DNA of 5,935 bases, taken from contig JAEYUT010000160.1 in assembly GCA_023432305.1 (NCBI GenBank), forward strand, positions 1 through 5,935. The letters are read 5' to 3'. Below the pieces are notes generated by a model. It was not told where the DNA came from, made no database searches, and saw only the letters and a list, made by a program, of their open reading frames with translations. Below, in pieces: positions 1 through 5,935 of the stretch (positions are counted from its first letter, which is position 1; every line of letters begins with the position of its first letter). Origin of the DNA: Actinomycetes bacterium. Its GTDB lineage: Bacteria; Actinomycetota; Actinomycetes; Actinomycetales; Microbacteriaceae. Both the position numbers and the translations under genes were made by a program.

Positions 1-645
1 GTCCGAGGCCGGCGAGGACTCCGCGCCGACCGCGCGGCGGAGAACGAGCCCCAGGATCGGCAGGGCGATCGTGCCGAGAGCGTCGAGGATCGCGATGACG
101 CCGAAGAAGCGCCAGTACGCCTCCGCAGCCGCTGCACCCGGGATCTCCCAGTCGGTGAGGATCGGCACGAGGATCATGACCGCGACCACCCCGATCGACC
201 CGAGCGTCACGGCGAGGGCGACGCGGATGGCGCGCTGAGGACGCCCCGAGAGCAGCAGGAGCAGGTTCGCCTGGGCGAGGCTCCCCGCCGCGATCCCGCC
301 GACGGCCAGCCCCTTCAGGACCGGCTCGATCTGCTCCCACGCCAGGTCGCTCCAGATGAGCACGAGCGCGCAGACCGCCGCGACGATGCTCGCGGCGATG
401 CCCACGAAGCCCACGACGCGCACCCGCCGCGCGACGACGGCCAGGTGGCACAGAGCGGTCGTGCCGAATGCGGCGACCGTGAGCGTTGTGAGCAGCACGC
501 GCGACTGCAGCTCCCCGAACTCACCGCTCAGAAGCGCGATGATGCCGAGCAGCGCCGCGATCGCGAGCGAGATGACGATCGAGATGATCGCCGCCCGCCG
601 CACACCGCGCACCACCGTGGAGGAACTGCTGCTTCGCTCGTTCAT
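1..645 (-). CDS. Six-helix integral membrane protein of unknown function, C-terminus cut by the window edge
   Basis: The frame is open from an ATG at 645-643 down to base 1: 215 residues with no stop, so the 3' end lies outside the window. I do not recognise the family. The N-terminus is short and polar with five serines in a row (residues 5-9) and basic residues at 13, 16 and 17. About six hydrophobic segments follow, near residues 18-39, 51-72, 77-98, 112-132, 139-163 and 180-202. Arginine-rich loops after helices 2, 4 and 6 (73-76, 135-141, 203-204) suggest those loops and the N-terminus are cytoplasmic. The tail (about 205-215) is polar and probably near its natural end. There is no signal peptide, enzymatic motif or transporter signature. 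It begins 33 bases after the DUF2804 gene and appears to have its own promoter, so membership of the sugar operon is doubtful. Coding potential is clear; function is unknown. Confidence 0.8.
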   Translation of the reverse strand, partial: MNERSSSSSTVVRGVRRAAIISIVISLAIAALLGIIALLSGEFGELQSRVLLTTLTVAAFGTTALCHLAVVARRVRVVGFVGIAASIVAAVCALVLIWSDLAWEQIEPVLKGLAVGGIAAGSLAQANLLLLLSGRPQRAIRVALAVTLGSIGVVAVMILVPILTDWEIPGAAAAEAYWRFFGVIAILDALGTIALPILGLVLRRAVGAESSPASD

Positions 646-651
646 GGCGTC

Positions 652-657
652 AGCGTA
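652..657 (-). promoter_or_regulatory. Candidate -10 element (TACGCT) for leaderless expression of the membrane protein gene
   Basis: Reading the minus strand, TACGCT fits the actinobacterial TAnnnT -10 pattern. Exactly six bases (GACGCC) separate it from the ATG at 645-643, so a transcript starting seven bases downstream would begin at the A of the start codon. No Shine-Dalgarno-like purine run precedes this ATG, as expected for a leaderless mRNA. I see no convincing -35 hexamer, which is common in this group. This is inference from spacing. Confidence 0.45.
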
Positions 658-678
658 GCGGGGCGCGAGCGAGGTCTC

Positions 679-1689
679 TCACCAGCGGTTGTGCACGTCC
701 TCCGCGAACCCGACGGCGCCGTCCACGCGCACCTTCTCCCCCGCATCCGTCGCCATCCATCCCGCCCAGTGCCCGAAGCACTGATCCGTCTTCGCCTGGA
801 TGACGCCCACGTTGGTGCGGGTCTTCTTGTCGTGGAAGGGGGTGAAGGTGAGATCGGCGAGCTCCCCGTGCACACGCCACGGCGCGAGGTAGTCGCCCGT
901 GTCGTACTCCCAGGTGAGCTCCTCGGAGATCTTGTGGGCGCGCCCGTCGACGAAGAGGCAGTTCTCGGTGGATCCCGAGCCGATGGTCCACTTGTCGCCG
1001 AGCTGGATGCCGATGCGACGTCCGTCGACGATCCCGGATCCGGCCGCCCAGTTCCAGGCGACGTCGTATGGCCAGCGACCGCGACCGTGGTCGAGCACTC
1101 CCCAGGCAGGGCCGCCCTCCTCGATGCGGTGCTCCGTGCCGTCGATCACGAGGACTCCGGTGGTCGGCAGCGCGACATCCTTGACCGTGTACTGGAACCG
1201 CCTGTCGCTCCATGGGACGACGACGCCCATGTGCTCCTGCCCCGCGGGGCGGCTCGCGACGAGCTCACCGGAGACGTCGGGCGTGCGGAACGCGAGGCGT
1301 GTGCCCGCCTCCACCGGATCGATCCAGATCTCCAGCTTCCCCGCCTTCACGTGCGCGGGTCCGTCGCCGAGCGACGGCGGCAGGGTCACGCCGCGACCGA
1401 ACGGCACGAGCGCCGTCTGCTGGTGCTCGGCGCCTGTCTCGCGGTCGAACACCCACACCTCCTGCGAGCCGAGGTAGTCGATGTGCGACACCGTGAGCGA
1501 CACCATGAACCGCTCGCCGATGACCGACCAGTACTCCCAGCGCTTGTTGCGCGCCCACGCCTTCCGGCCGTCGATGCCGGAGGTGTCGTGCAGCTGGCTG
1601 CGGGTCCAGCCGACGGCGGCGCGATCGAGGAGCCCGTCGGGACCGGTGAACGAGATGGCCTCGGTGATCTCGCGCTCGGTGAGCCTCAC
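679..1689 (-). CDS. DUF2804 domain-containing protein
   Basis: This 336-residue protein has the aromatic-rich hallmarks I associate with the DUF2804 family (Pfam PF10974): KRWEYW at 49-54, DYLG at 71-74, WGVLDHGRGRWPY at 196-208, WNWAAGSG at 212-219, and a C-terminal GFAEDVHNRW at 327-336. The family match spans almost the whole chain, so the gene looks complete. No signal peptide or membrane segment is seen, so it should be cytoplasmic. The biochemical role is unknown to me; the alternating hydrophobic, Trp/Tyr-rich pattern suggests a beta-rich fold that binds a ring-shaped ligand such as a sugar or aglycone (inference). The start is GTG at 1689-1687, overlapping the TGA of the glycoside hydrolase gene by four bases and preceded by GAGGAG at a 5-base spacing. 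It is the last gene of the transporter/hydrolase set, suggesting it acts on or senses the same compound. Family call is confident; function is open. Confidence 0.85.
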   Translation of the reverse strand: MRLTEREITEAISFTGPDGLLDRAAVGWTRSQLHDTSGIDGRKAWARNKRWEYWSVIGERFMVSLTVSHIDYLGSQEVWVFDRETGAEHQQTALVPFGRGVTLPPSLGDGPAHVKAGKLEIWIDPVEAGTRLAFRTPDVSGELVASRPAGQEHMGVVVPWSDRRFQYTVKDVALPTTGVLVIDGTEHRIEEGGPAWGVLDHGRGRWPYDVAWNWAAGSGIVDGRRIGIQLGDKWTIGSGSTENCLFVDGRAHKISEELTWEYDTGDYLAPWRVHGELADLTFTPFHDKKTRTNVGVIQAKTDQCFGHWAGWMATDAGEKVRVDGAVGFAEDVHNRW

Positions 1690-3482
1690 GCGTGCTCCTC
1701 TCCCGCCGCGGTGCGCGCGGCGATGCTCGCGAGCTCGGCGTTGAGGGTGCCCAGGAGCTCGGTGTCGATCTTCACGACCTCGCGGTCGTAGGTGAGCAGC
1801 CCGTTGACCTCGTCCTCGACGTCGGTGAGCTGGGTGTACACGAATCCGGCGAGGCCCTGCGCGGTGGCGGGTGCGAGCTCGTCGCGCCAGAGGGCTGTGA
1901 CGGCCTCGGCGAGGGAGGCGCGATCGCGGTAGCGCCGGTAGCCGAATTCGCGCTCGTTCCAGCGGTGCCCGTCCACGGGCCAGCTGTAGCCGCCGAACTC
2001 GGAGAGCACGACGGCACGGGCACGCCAGCGTCGGCGATCCGGCATCCGGAAGCGACGGAAGTACACGTGCAGGCTCAGCACGTCGCCCGCGAACTGATCA
2101 TGCCAGCCGCTTGCATGGTCGACGGGGCGACTCGGGTCGAGCTGGGCGACATGCGCCGCGATGCGCGCCGCATCGAACTGCCCCCAGCCCTCGTTGAAGG
2201 GCACCCAGCCGACGATCGACGGGTGGTTGCCGAGGTGCGCGATCATCGCGTCGAGGGCCACCTCGAAGGCCTCGCGATCGGCGCGGTCCCGGCGGGCGAA
2301 GAGCCTGCGGTGTCGGGTGTCGTCGAGCCGGAACGAGCTCACCACGGGGAGCGTGATGGCGAGAGGATGATAGCGACCTCCGCCGTTCACGGCGTCCTGC
2401 CACACGAGCATCCCCAGCCGGTCGCAGTGGTGGTACCAGCGAGCGGGCTCGATCTTGATGTGCTTGCGCAGCATCGTGAAACCGGCGGCGCGAGCCGCCT
2501 CGATGTCGGCGATCATCGCCTCATCCGAGGGGGGCGTGAGCAGCCCATCCGGCCAGTACCCCTGGTCGAGCAGCCCCGCATGCAGGACGGGCGCGCCGTT
2601 GAGGGTGAAACGGCGAGCGCCATCAGGACCCTCGAGGATGCCGAGTGTGCGTATGCCCGCGTAGCTCGCGACGCGGTCGTCCCCGAGCTGCACCTCGACG
2701 TCGTACAGGTGCGGGTCCTCGGGAGACCACGGGCGTGCATCCGGGATCGGCAGCACGACGCGCTCGACCGGCGGCACGACCGCCTCGGCGACCACGCGCC
2801 CCGCATCGAGCACCCGGACGCGGGCCGGACCGGCGCTCGGACCGTTCGCGAACACCCGCACCGCGAGCTCACCCGCAACCTCGCGGCTCGCATCGTAGGA
2901 GGGCGTCAGCTCAAGCCGCTCCACGAAGGTACGGGGCACGGCTTCGAGCCACACGGACTGCCAGATCCCCGACTGCGGGGTGTACCAGATGCCGCCGCGC
3001 TTCAGCTTCTGCTTGCCGCGCGCCCCCGGCTCGCGGTCGGTGGGGTCGGTGACGCGCACGACGAGTTCGCCGGGTCCGCCCGCGACGAGCGCATCCGTGA
3101 GCTCCACGACCATCGGGGTGAAGCCGTCATGGTGCTCCCCCACCAGCATGCCGTCGAGCCACACCGTCGTGTGGCGGTCGCTCGCATCGATGTGCAGCAG
3201 CATCCGCTCCCCCGCGGGAGGCTCAGGCAGCAACCGGCGGTACCAGAGCGCCTCCCGATGCGTGAGGGTGCGCTCGAGCCCCGACAGGGGTGCCTCCGGC
3301 GAGAACGGCACGAGGATGCGGTCGGGCCACTCGGTCGGCTGCGGAGCGTCGAGCGGCATGATCGCGCACTCCCACCAGCCGTTCAGGCTCGCCCACGCCT
3401 CCCGGACGAGCTGCGGTCGCGGGTGCTCGGGCAGCACGTTCTCGGGATCGAGCGCGCGCCCGAACCGGGTGAGCATCGTCAC
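1686..3482 (-). CDS. Family 2 glycoside hydrolase (beta-galactosidase/beta-glucuronidase superfamily), cytoplasmic
   Basis: The 598-residue protein has the GH2 three-domain order: an N-terminal jelly-roll sugar-binding domain (about 20-182, with HIDASDRHTTVWLDG at 97-111 and GIWYTPQSGIWQSVWLE at 164-180), an immunoglobulin-like domain (about 185-283) and a TIM barrel (about 290-590). Barrel motifs are LRKHIK at 338-343, a candidate acid/base Glu431 in PFNEGWG, and a candidate nucleophile Glu495 in LSEFGG. GH2 enzymes are retaining exo-glycosidases cleaving beta-linked galactose, glucuronate, mannose and other sugars. No signal peptide is present, so the substrate must be imported, fitting the MFS gene just upstream. 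The NxK motif that holds the uronate carboxylate in beta-glucuronidases is not visible (EDEVNGLLTYDREVVK at 556-571 occupies that region), and there is no LacZ-like large C-terminal domain. The GTG start overlaps the MFS stop by four bases; an in-frame ATG at 3476-3474 is the alternative. Specificity is undetermined. Confidence 0.9.
   Translation of the reverse strand: MTMLTRFGRALDPENVLPEHPRPQLVREAWASLNGWWECAIMPLDAPQPTEWPDRILVPFSPEAPLSGLERTLTHREALWYRRLLPEPPAGERMLLHIDASDRHTTVWLDGMLVGEHHDGFTPMVVELTDALVAGGPGELVVRVTDPTDREPGARGKQKLKRGGIWYTPQSGIWQSVWLEAVPRTFVERLELTPSYDASREVAGELAVRVFANGPSAGPARVRVLDAGRVVAEAVVPPVERVVLPIPDARPWSPEDPHLYDVEVQLGDDRVASYAGIRTLGILEGPDGARRFTLNGAPVLHAGLLDQGYWPDGLLTPPSDEAMIADIEAARAAGFTMLRKHIKIEPARWYHHCDRLGMLVWQDAVNGGGRYHPLAITLPVVSSFRLDDTRHRRLFARRDRADREAFEVALDAMIAHLGNHPSIVGWVPFNEGWGQFDAARIAAHVAQLDPSRPVDHASGWHDQFAGDVLSLHVYFRRFRMPDRRRWRARAVVLSEFGGYSWPVDGHRWNEREFGYRRYRDRASLAEAVTALWRDELAPATAQGLAGFVYTQLTDVEDEVNGLLTYDREVVKIDTELLGTLNAELASIAARTAAGEEHA
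1695..1700 (-). promoter_or_regulatory. Ribosome binding site GAGGAG for the DUF2804 gene
   Basis: GAGGAG lies five bases before the GTG at 1689-1687 and is formed by the Glu-Glu codons near the C-terminus of the glycoside hydrolase. It fixes the GTG as start and places initiation inside the upstream coding region, as expected for translational coupling. Confidence 0.7.
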
Positions 3483-4828
3483 GGCACCTCAGCCTCCGAC
3501 TCGGCGGACTCCGCGGCGGGCGCCTCCGCGACGGCGCGGCCGGCTCCCCGGTCCGCACGCAGCAGCCGCACCACGAGCGGAGCGGCGATCAGCACGACCA
3601 CCGCAGCTGCGACGAAGATCCACGCCGTCGGCACCTGCTTCTCGACCCCGAGGTCCAGGTAGGTCTCATCGGCCCCCTGAATCACGAACGCGCCGATCCA
3701 CGGCCCGATCACCATCGGGATGAGCACCACCGCGATCATCCGCACACCCTGCACCGAGCCCGCTCGCCCCTCGGGGACGAGGTCGCGCACGGTCGCCGCG
3801 AGCGCGCTCGTCGACACCAGGAACCCGGTCATCATGACGGTGCCGGCGACGATCGCACCCACCATGTCGCGTACGACGAACATGCCCAGAAGCCCCAGCA
3901 CCAGCACCCCCATCGCCGGAAGCACCACACGGAGCTTGCCGATGCGGTCGGCGAGGCGACCGGCGAGCACGCTGCACAGCGACGACACCGTGAGCACGAC
4001 GCCCAGAACGATCGCGTACCCGTCGATGCGCAGGGTGCGCTGGATGTAGATGATCAGGTACGGGAAGTACACCTGCGAGGCGATGCCGATGATCGCCACG
4101 ACCACGAGCACCTGGTAGAGCCGCGGATGCGCCCGCAGCGTCGACGGACGCAGCGTGTACACGATGTCCACCCAGACGCTCGTCCCGCGATCCGCCGGCG
4201 GGCGGTTGCGCACCGAGAACCACGCGATCACACCCACCACTGCGGTGAACGCGCCCACGATGCCGAAGAACAGCCGCCACTGGCCCGCCTGGGTGAGCCC
4301 GTCGAGCGCCGCGAACACCAGCAGCATCGACAGCAGGGGCAGAGTCGCGAGCACCCCATCGACCCGGCCGCGGTTCGTGGGATCCGTGGAATCCGTGACC
4401 CACGCCTGGTAGGCCGCGTCGTTCGCACTCGACCCGAAGAACGTCATCACGCAGTCGAGCACGATGATCACGGCGATCGCGGCCGTCACCGCATCCCAGC
4501 CGGGGATGAGCGCCCCGACCGACTCCGGGGTCGCGAAGCCGAACGCCGCCGTCGTCGCGCCCCACAGCACGTAGCCCGCCGTCACGATCGTGCGGCGGTT
4601 GCCCGTGCGGTCCGACCAGGCGCCCACGACGAGCGCGGTGAGCGTGGCGACGATCGCGGAGGCGCCCACGAGCGTCGCGATGACGGCCGGGTCGTCGGTG
4701 ATCGTGTCGTAGACGAACACGTTGAGGTACATGTTCTCGACGGTCCAGGCGAGCTGGCCGGCGAGACCGAGGATCACGAAAGCGGACCAGGTGCGGGCAC
4801 CCAGACGGGTCGGGGGTCGAACTTCCAC
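3479..4828 (-). CDS. MFS transporter, probable sugar/glycoside uptake permease
   Basis: This protein of about 449 residues has some twelve hydrophobic segments in two halves joined by a cytoplasmic loop (about 207-236). Each half carries the MFS loop 2-3 signature: GAWSDRTGNRR near 69-79 and GRLADRIGKLR near 290-300. The first helix region (QLAWTVENMYLNVFVYD, 25-41) and the FFGSSANDAAYQAWVTD stretch (130-146) resemble MFS/GPH-type glycoside carriers in my recollection. The C-terminal tail (about 426-449) is Ala/Glu-rich and probably disordered. It would import the substrate, likely with a cation, across the cytoplasmic membrane for the GH2 enzyme encoded immediately downstream. Two GTG codons stand side by side (4831-4829 and 4828-4826) behind a perfect AAGGAGG; the second is chosen because the first leaves only one spacer base. 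It is the first gene of the operon, about 97 bases after clpX. Transport direction and substrate are inferred from context. Confidence 0.87.
   Translation of the reverse strand: MEVRPPTRLGARTWSAFVILGLAGQLAWTVENMYLNVFVYDTITDDPAVIATLVGASAIVATLTALVVGAWSDRTGNRRTIVTAGYVLWGATTAAFGFATPESVGALIPGWDAVTAAIAVIIVLDCVMTFFGSSANDAAYQAWVTDSTDPTNRGRVDGVLATLPLLSMLLVFAALDGLTQAGQWRLFFGIVGAFTAVVGVIAWFSVRNRPPADRGTSVWVDIVYTLRPSTLRAHPRLYQVLVVVAIIGIASQVYFPYLIIYIQRTLRIDGYAIVLGVVLTVSSLCSVLAGRLADRIGKLRVVLPAMGVLVLGLLGMFVVRDMVGAIVAGTVMMTGFLVSTSALAATVRDLVPEGRAGSVQGVRMIAVVLIPMVIGPWIGAFVIQGADETYLDLGVEKQVPTAWIFVAAAVVVLIAAPLVVRLLRADRGAGRAVAEAPAAESAESEAEVP
3487..3497 (-). promoter_or_regulatory. Ribosome binding region for the glycoside hydrolase gene
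   Basis: Two purine runs precede the start inside the last codons of the MFS gene: GGAGG (3493-3497), ten bases from the GTG at 3482-3480, and GAGG (3487-3490), four bases from it. GAGG is also ten bases from the in-frame ATG at 3476-3474, so the exact start is not fully settled; the GTG is preferred because it gives a stop/start overlap. Confidence 0.5.
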
Positions 4829-4832
4829 CACT

Positions 4833-4839
4833 CCTCCTT
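4833..4839 (-). promoter_or_regulatory. Strong Shine-Dalgarno AAGGAGG deciding the MFS start
   Basis: AAGGAGG is a full match to the anti-Shine-Dalgarno of 16S rRNA. It lies one base before the GTG at 4831 and four bases before the GTG at 4828, which favours the latter. It is the strongest ribosome binding site in the window, suiting the first gene of the operon. Confidence 0.75.
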
Positions 4840-4848
4840 GAGCAGGCG

Positions 4849-4889
4849 GCCGCTCGGGGGCGCGGCGGATCGGATTGCTGCGAGCAGCA
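4849..4889 (-). other. Two small stem-loops in the putative leader of the transporter operon
   Basis: Two short perfect inverted repeats lie between the candidate promoter and the Shine-Dalgarno. The first is TGCTG/CAGCA with a 4-base loop (arms 4876-4880 and 4885-4889). The second is GCCGC/GCGGC with an 8-base loop (arms 4849-4853 and 4862-4866). Neither is followed by a run of U in the transcript, so they are not intrinsic terminators. Stems of five pairs are common by chance in G+C-rich DNA, so a role is unproven. Confidence 0.25.
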
Positions 4890-4894
4890 TCGCC

Positions 4895-4900
4895 AGCTTA
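4895..4900 (-). promoter_or_regulatory. Candidate -10 element (TAAGCT) for the MFS-GH2-DUF2804 operon
   Basis: TAAGCT on the minus strand fits TAnnnT and is the most AT-rich spot in the clpX-MFS gap. Transcription would start near 4888 and give an untranslated leader of about 60 bases. No clear -35 hexamer is seen at the usual distance. An 8-base palindrome, CGCCGGCG (4904-4911), lies just upstream. With no visible terminator behind clpX, readthrough from clpX is also possible. Confidence 0.35.
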
Positions 4901-4928
4901 GATCGCCGGCGTCAGTCTGGTGTGCGGC

Positions 4929-5935
4929 TCAGGCGGACTTCTCGGTGCGGCGAGCAGGTCGCGGCACGATCGTCGGGGCGGCGTTGTCGATGACCGCTTC
5001 GCGGGTCACGACGACGCGGGCGACCTCATCGCTCGAGGGCACCTCGAACATGATCGGTCCGAGCACCTCCTCGAGGATCGCGCGAAGCCCGCGCGCACCC
5101 GTCTGACGCAGCACCGCGAGATCCGCGATCGCCTCGAGCGCGCCCCGGTCGAACTCCAGCTCCACGCCGTCGAGCTCGAACATGCGCTGGTACTGCTTCA
5201 CGAGCGCGTTCTTCGGCACCGTGAGGATCTCCATGAGAGCCTCCTGGTCCAGCGGCGACACCGAGGTGACGACAGGCAGACGACCGATGAACTCGGGGAT
5301 GAGTCCGAACTTGTGCAGATCCTCGGGCAGCACCTCGGCGAAGAGCGCCGACTCGTCGCGCTTGCTGTGCAGCGGAGCGCCGAAGCCGATGCCGCGGCGG
5401 CCGACGCGCTGCGAGATGATCTCCTCGAGACCCGCGAACGCACCCGCCACGATGAACAGCACGTTCGTGGTGTCGATCTGGATGAACTCCTGATGCGGGT
5501 GCTTGCGCCCGCCCTGAGGAGGAACCGAGGCGACCGTTCCCTCGAGGATCTTCAGCAGCGCCTGCTGCACGCCCTCGCCCGACACATCGCGCGTGATCGA
5601 CGGGTTCTCGGCCTTGCGGGCGATCTTGTCGACCTCGTCGATGTAGATGATCCCGGTCTCGGCGCGCTTCGTGTCGAAGTCGGCCGCCTGCAGGAGCTTC
5701 AGCAGGATGTTCTCGACGTCTTTGCCGACGTACCCCGCCTCGGTGAGGGCGGTCGCGTCGGCGACGGCGAAGGGCACGTTCAGTCGCTTGGCGAGCGTCT
5801 GCGCGAGGTAGGTCTTGCCGCATCCGGTCGGGCCGAGCATCAGGATGTTGCTCTTGGCGATCTCGACCTCGTCGGCGCGCTGCTCGGCCGTCTGCAGCGT
5901 GCCGTGCGCACGGACGCGCTTGTAGTGGTTGTACA
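4929..5935 (-). CDS. clpX: ATP-dependent Clp protease ATP-binding subunit ClpX, 3' part
   Basis: ClpX is the AAA+ unfoldase that feeds substrates to the ClpP peptidase in the cytoplasm. The window holds 334 residues; the frame is open through the right edge, so the N-terminal zinc-binding domain (roughly 90 residues in the family) is outside. Counting from the edge, the sequence opens with YNHYKR, typical of the start of the AAA+ domain. It continues with Walker A GPTGCGKT (34-41), pore loop GYVG (67-70), Walker B IIYIDEVD (95-102), the RKH pore loop (143-145), the IGF tripeptide that docks on ClpP (182-184), the arginine-finger region IPEFIGR (to 218) and sensor-2 GAR (to 281). All catalytic elements are present. 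The Walker A Cys in place of the commoner Ser is, as I recall, usual in actinobacteria. The residue after GYVG is Lys (71), where Glu is usual. Stop TGA at 4931-4929. clpP genes would be expected upstream, beyond the edge. Confidence 0.98.
   Translation of the reverse strand, partial: YNHYKRVRAHGTLQTAEQRADEVEIAKSNILMLGPTGCGKTYLAQTLAKRLNVPFAVADATALTEAGYVGKDVENILLKLLQAADFDTKRAETGIIYIDEVDKIARKAENPSITRDVSGEGVQQALLKILEGTVASVPPQGGRKHPHQEFIQIDTTNVLFIVAGAFAGLEEIISQRVGRRGIGFGAPLHSKRDESALFAEVLPEDLHKFGLIPEFIGRLPVVTSVSPLDQEALMEILTVPKNALVKQYQRMFELDGVELEFDRGALEAIADLAVLRQTGARGLRAILEEVLGPIMFEVPSSDEVARVVVTREAVIDNAAPTIVPRPARRTEKSA

Noticed and set aside
646..678. Terminator after the DUF2804 gene
   Set aside because: The 33-base gap has no stable inverted repeat and no T run on the minus strand.
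445..1791. 448-codon plus-strand open frame opposite DUF2804 and the membrane protein gene
   Set aside because: Same antisense artefact; it covers several true genes and their junctions and shows no family motifs.
1692..3662. 656-codon plus-strand open frame opposite the GH2 and MFS genes
   Set aside because: It is the antisense shadow of a G+C-rich gene: composition dominated by Arg, His, Glu and Gly, no recognisable domain, and it runs through two well-supported minus-strand genes.
3666..4565. 299-codon minus-strand frame within the MFS gene
   Set aside because: Out-of-frame shadow rich in Arg, Gly and His; the overlapping frame has clear transmembrane segments and MFS motifs.
4774..4890. 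Possible 38-residue upstream ORF (ATG at 4890) overlapping the MFS start in another frame
   Set aside because: It has no ribosome binding site; the -10-like box is only four bases from its ATG, too close for a leaderless start. Its Lys-Glu-Glu codons are simply the MFS Shine-Dalgarno. It could matter only if a transcript start includes this ATG.
4904..4911. Palindrome CGCCGGCG as a regulator operator
   Set aside because: Eight-base G/C palindromes are frequent in such DNA, and the symmetry does not extend into the flanking bases.
1..5935. tRNA, rRNA, CRISPR, insertion sequence, attachment site or phage features
   Set aside because: I found no repeat array, terminal inverted repeats, transposase or integrase motifs, or tRNA-like cloverleaf on either strand; almost all bases are accounted for by five minus-strand genes.

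Overview
The window looks like chromosomal DNA from a high-G+C actinobacterium, most plausibly a member of the Microbacteriaceae. The evidence is heavy G/C use at third codon positions, GTG starts, and a ClpX that I recall as actinobacterial in type (Cys in the Walker A loop). This assignment is by eye; no search was run. All five genes lie on the minus strand, so transcription runs from high to low coordinates.

At the right edge is the 3' part of clpX (4929-5935, N-terminus outside the window). A gap of about 100 bases follows, holding a candidate promoter, two small stem-loops and a very strong Shine-Dalgarno. Next come three tightly packed genes: a 12-helix MFS transporter resembling sugar/glycoside carriers (3479-4828), a cytoplasmic family 2 glycoside hydrolase (1686-3482), and a DUF2804-family protein (679-1689). 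Both internal junctions are the same 4-base GTGA start/stop overlap, with the ribosome binding site of each downstream gene inside the last codons of the gene before it. After 33 bases a separate gene for a six-helix membrane protein begins (645, running off the left edge). It has no Shine-Dalgarno, but a -10-like TACGCT is placed so that transcription would start at the A of its ATG.

The three middle genes read as a catabolic unit: import of a glycoside, intracellular hydrolysis by the GH2 enzyme, and an unknown but apparently obligatory role for the DUF2804 protein. No regulator, binding protein, extracellular hydrolase or downstream sugar kinase is visible, so the substrate cannot be named. 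The DUF2804 protein and its coupling to the GH2 enzyme are the least explained part. A lysine directly after the ClpX GYVG pore loop is the main anomaly in the housekeeping part. I see no tRNA, rRNA, CRISPR array, insertion sequence or phage feature, and no intergenic stretch longer than about 100 bases.
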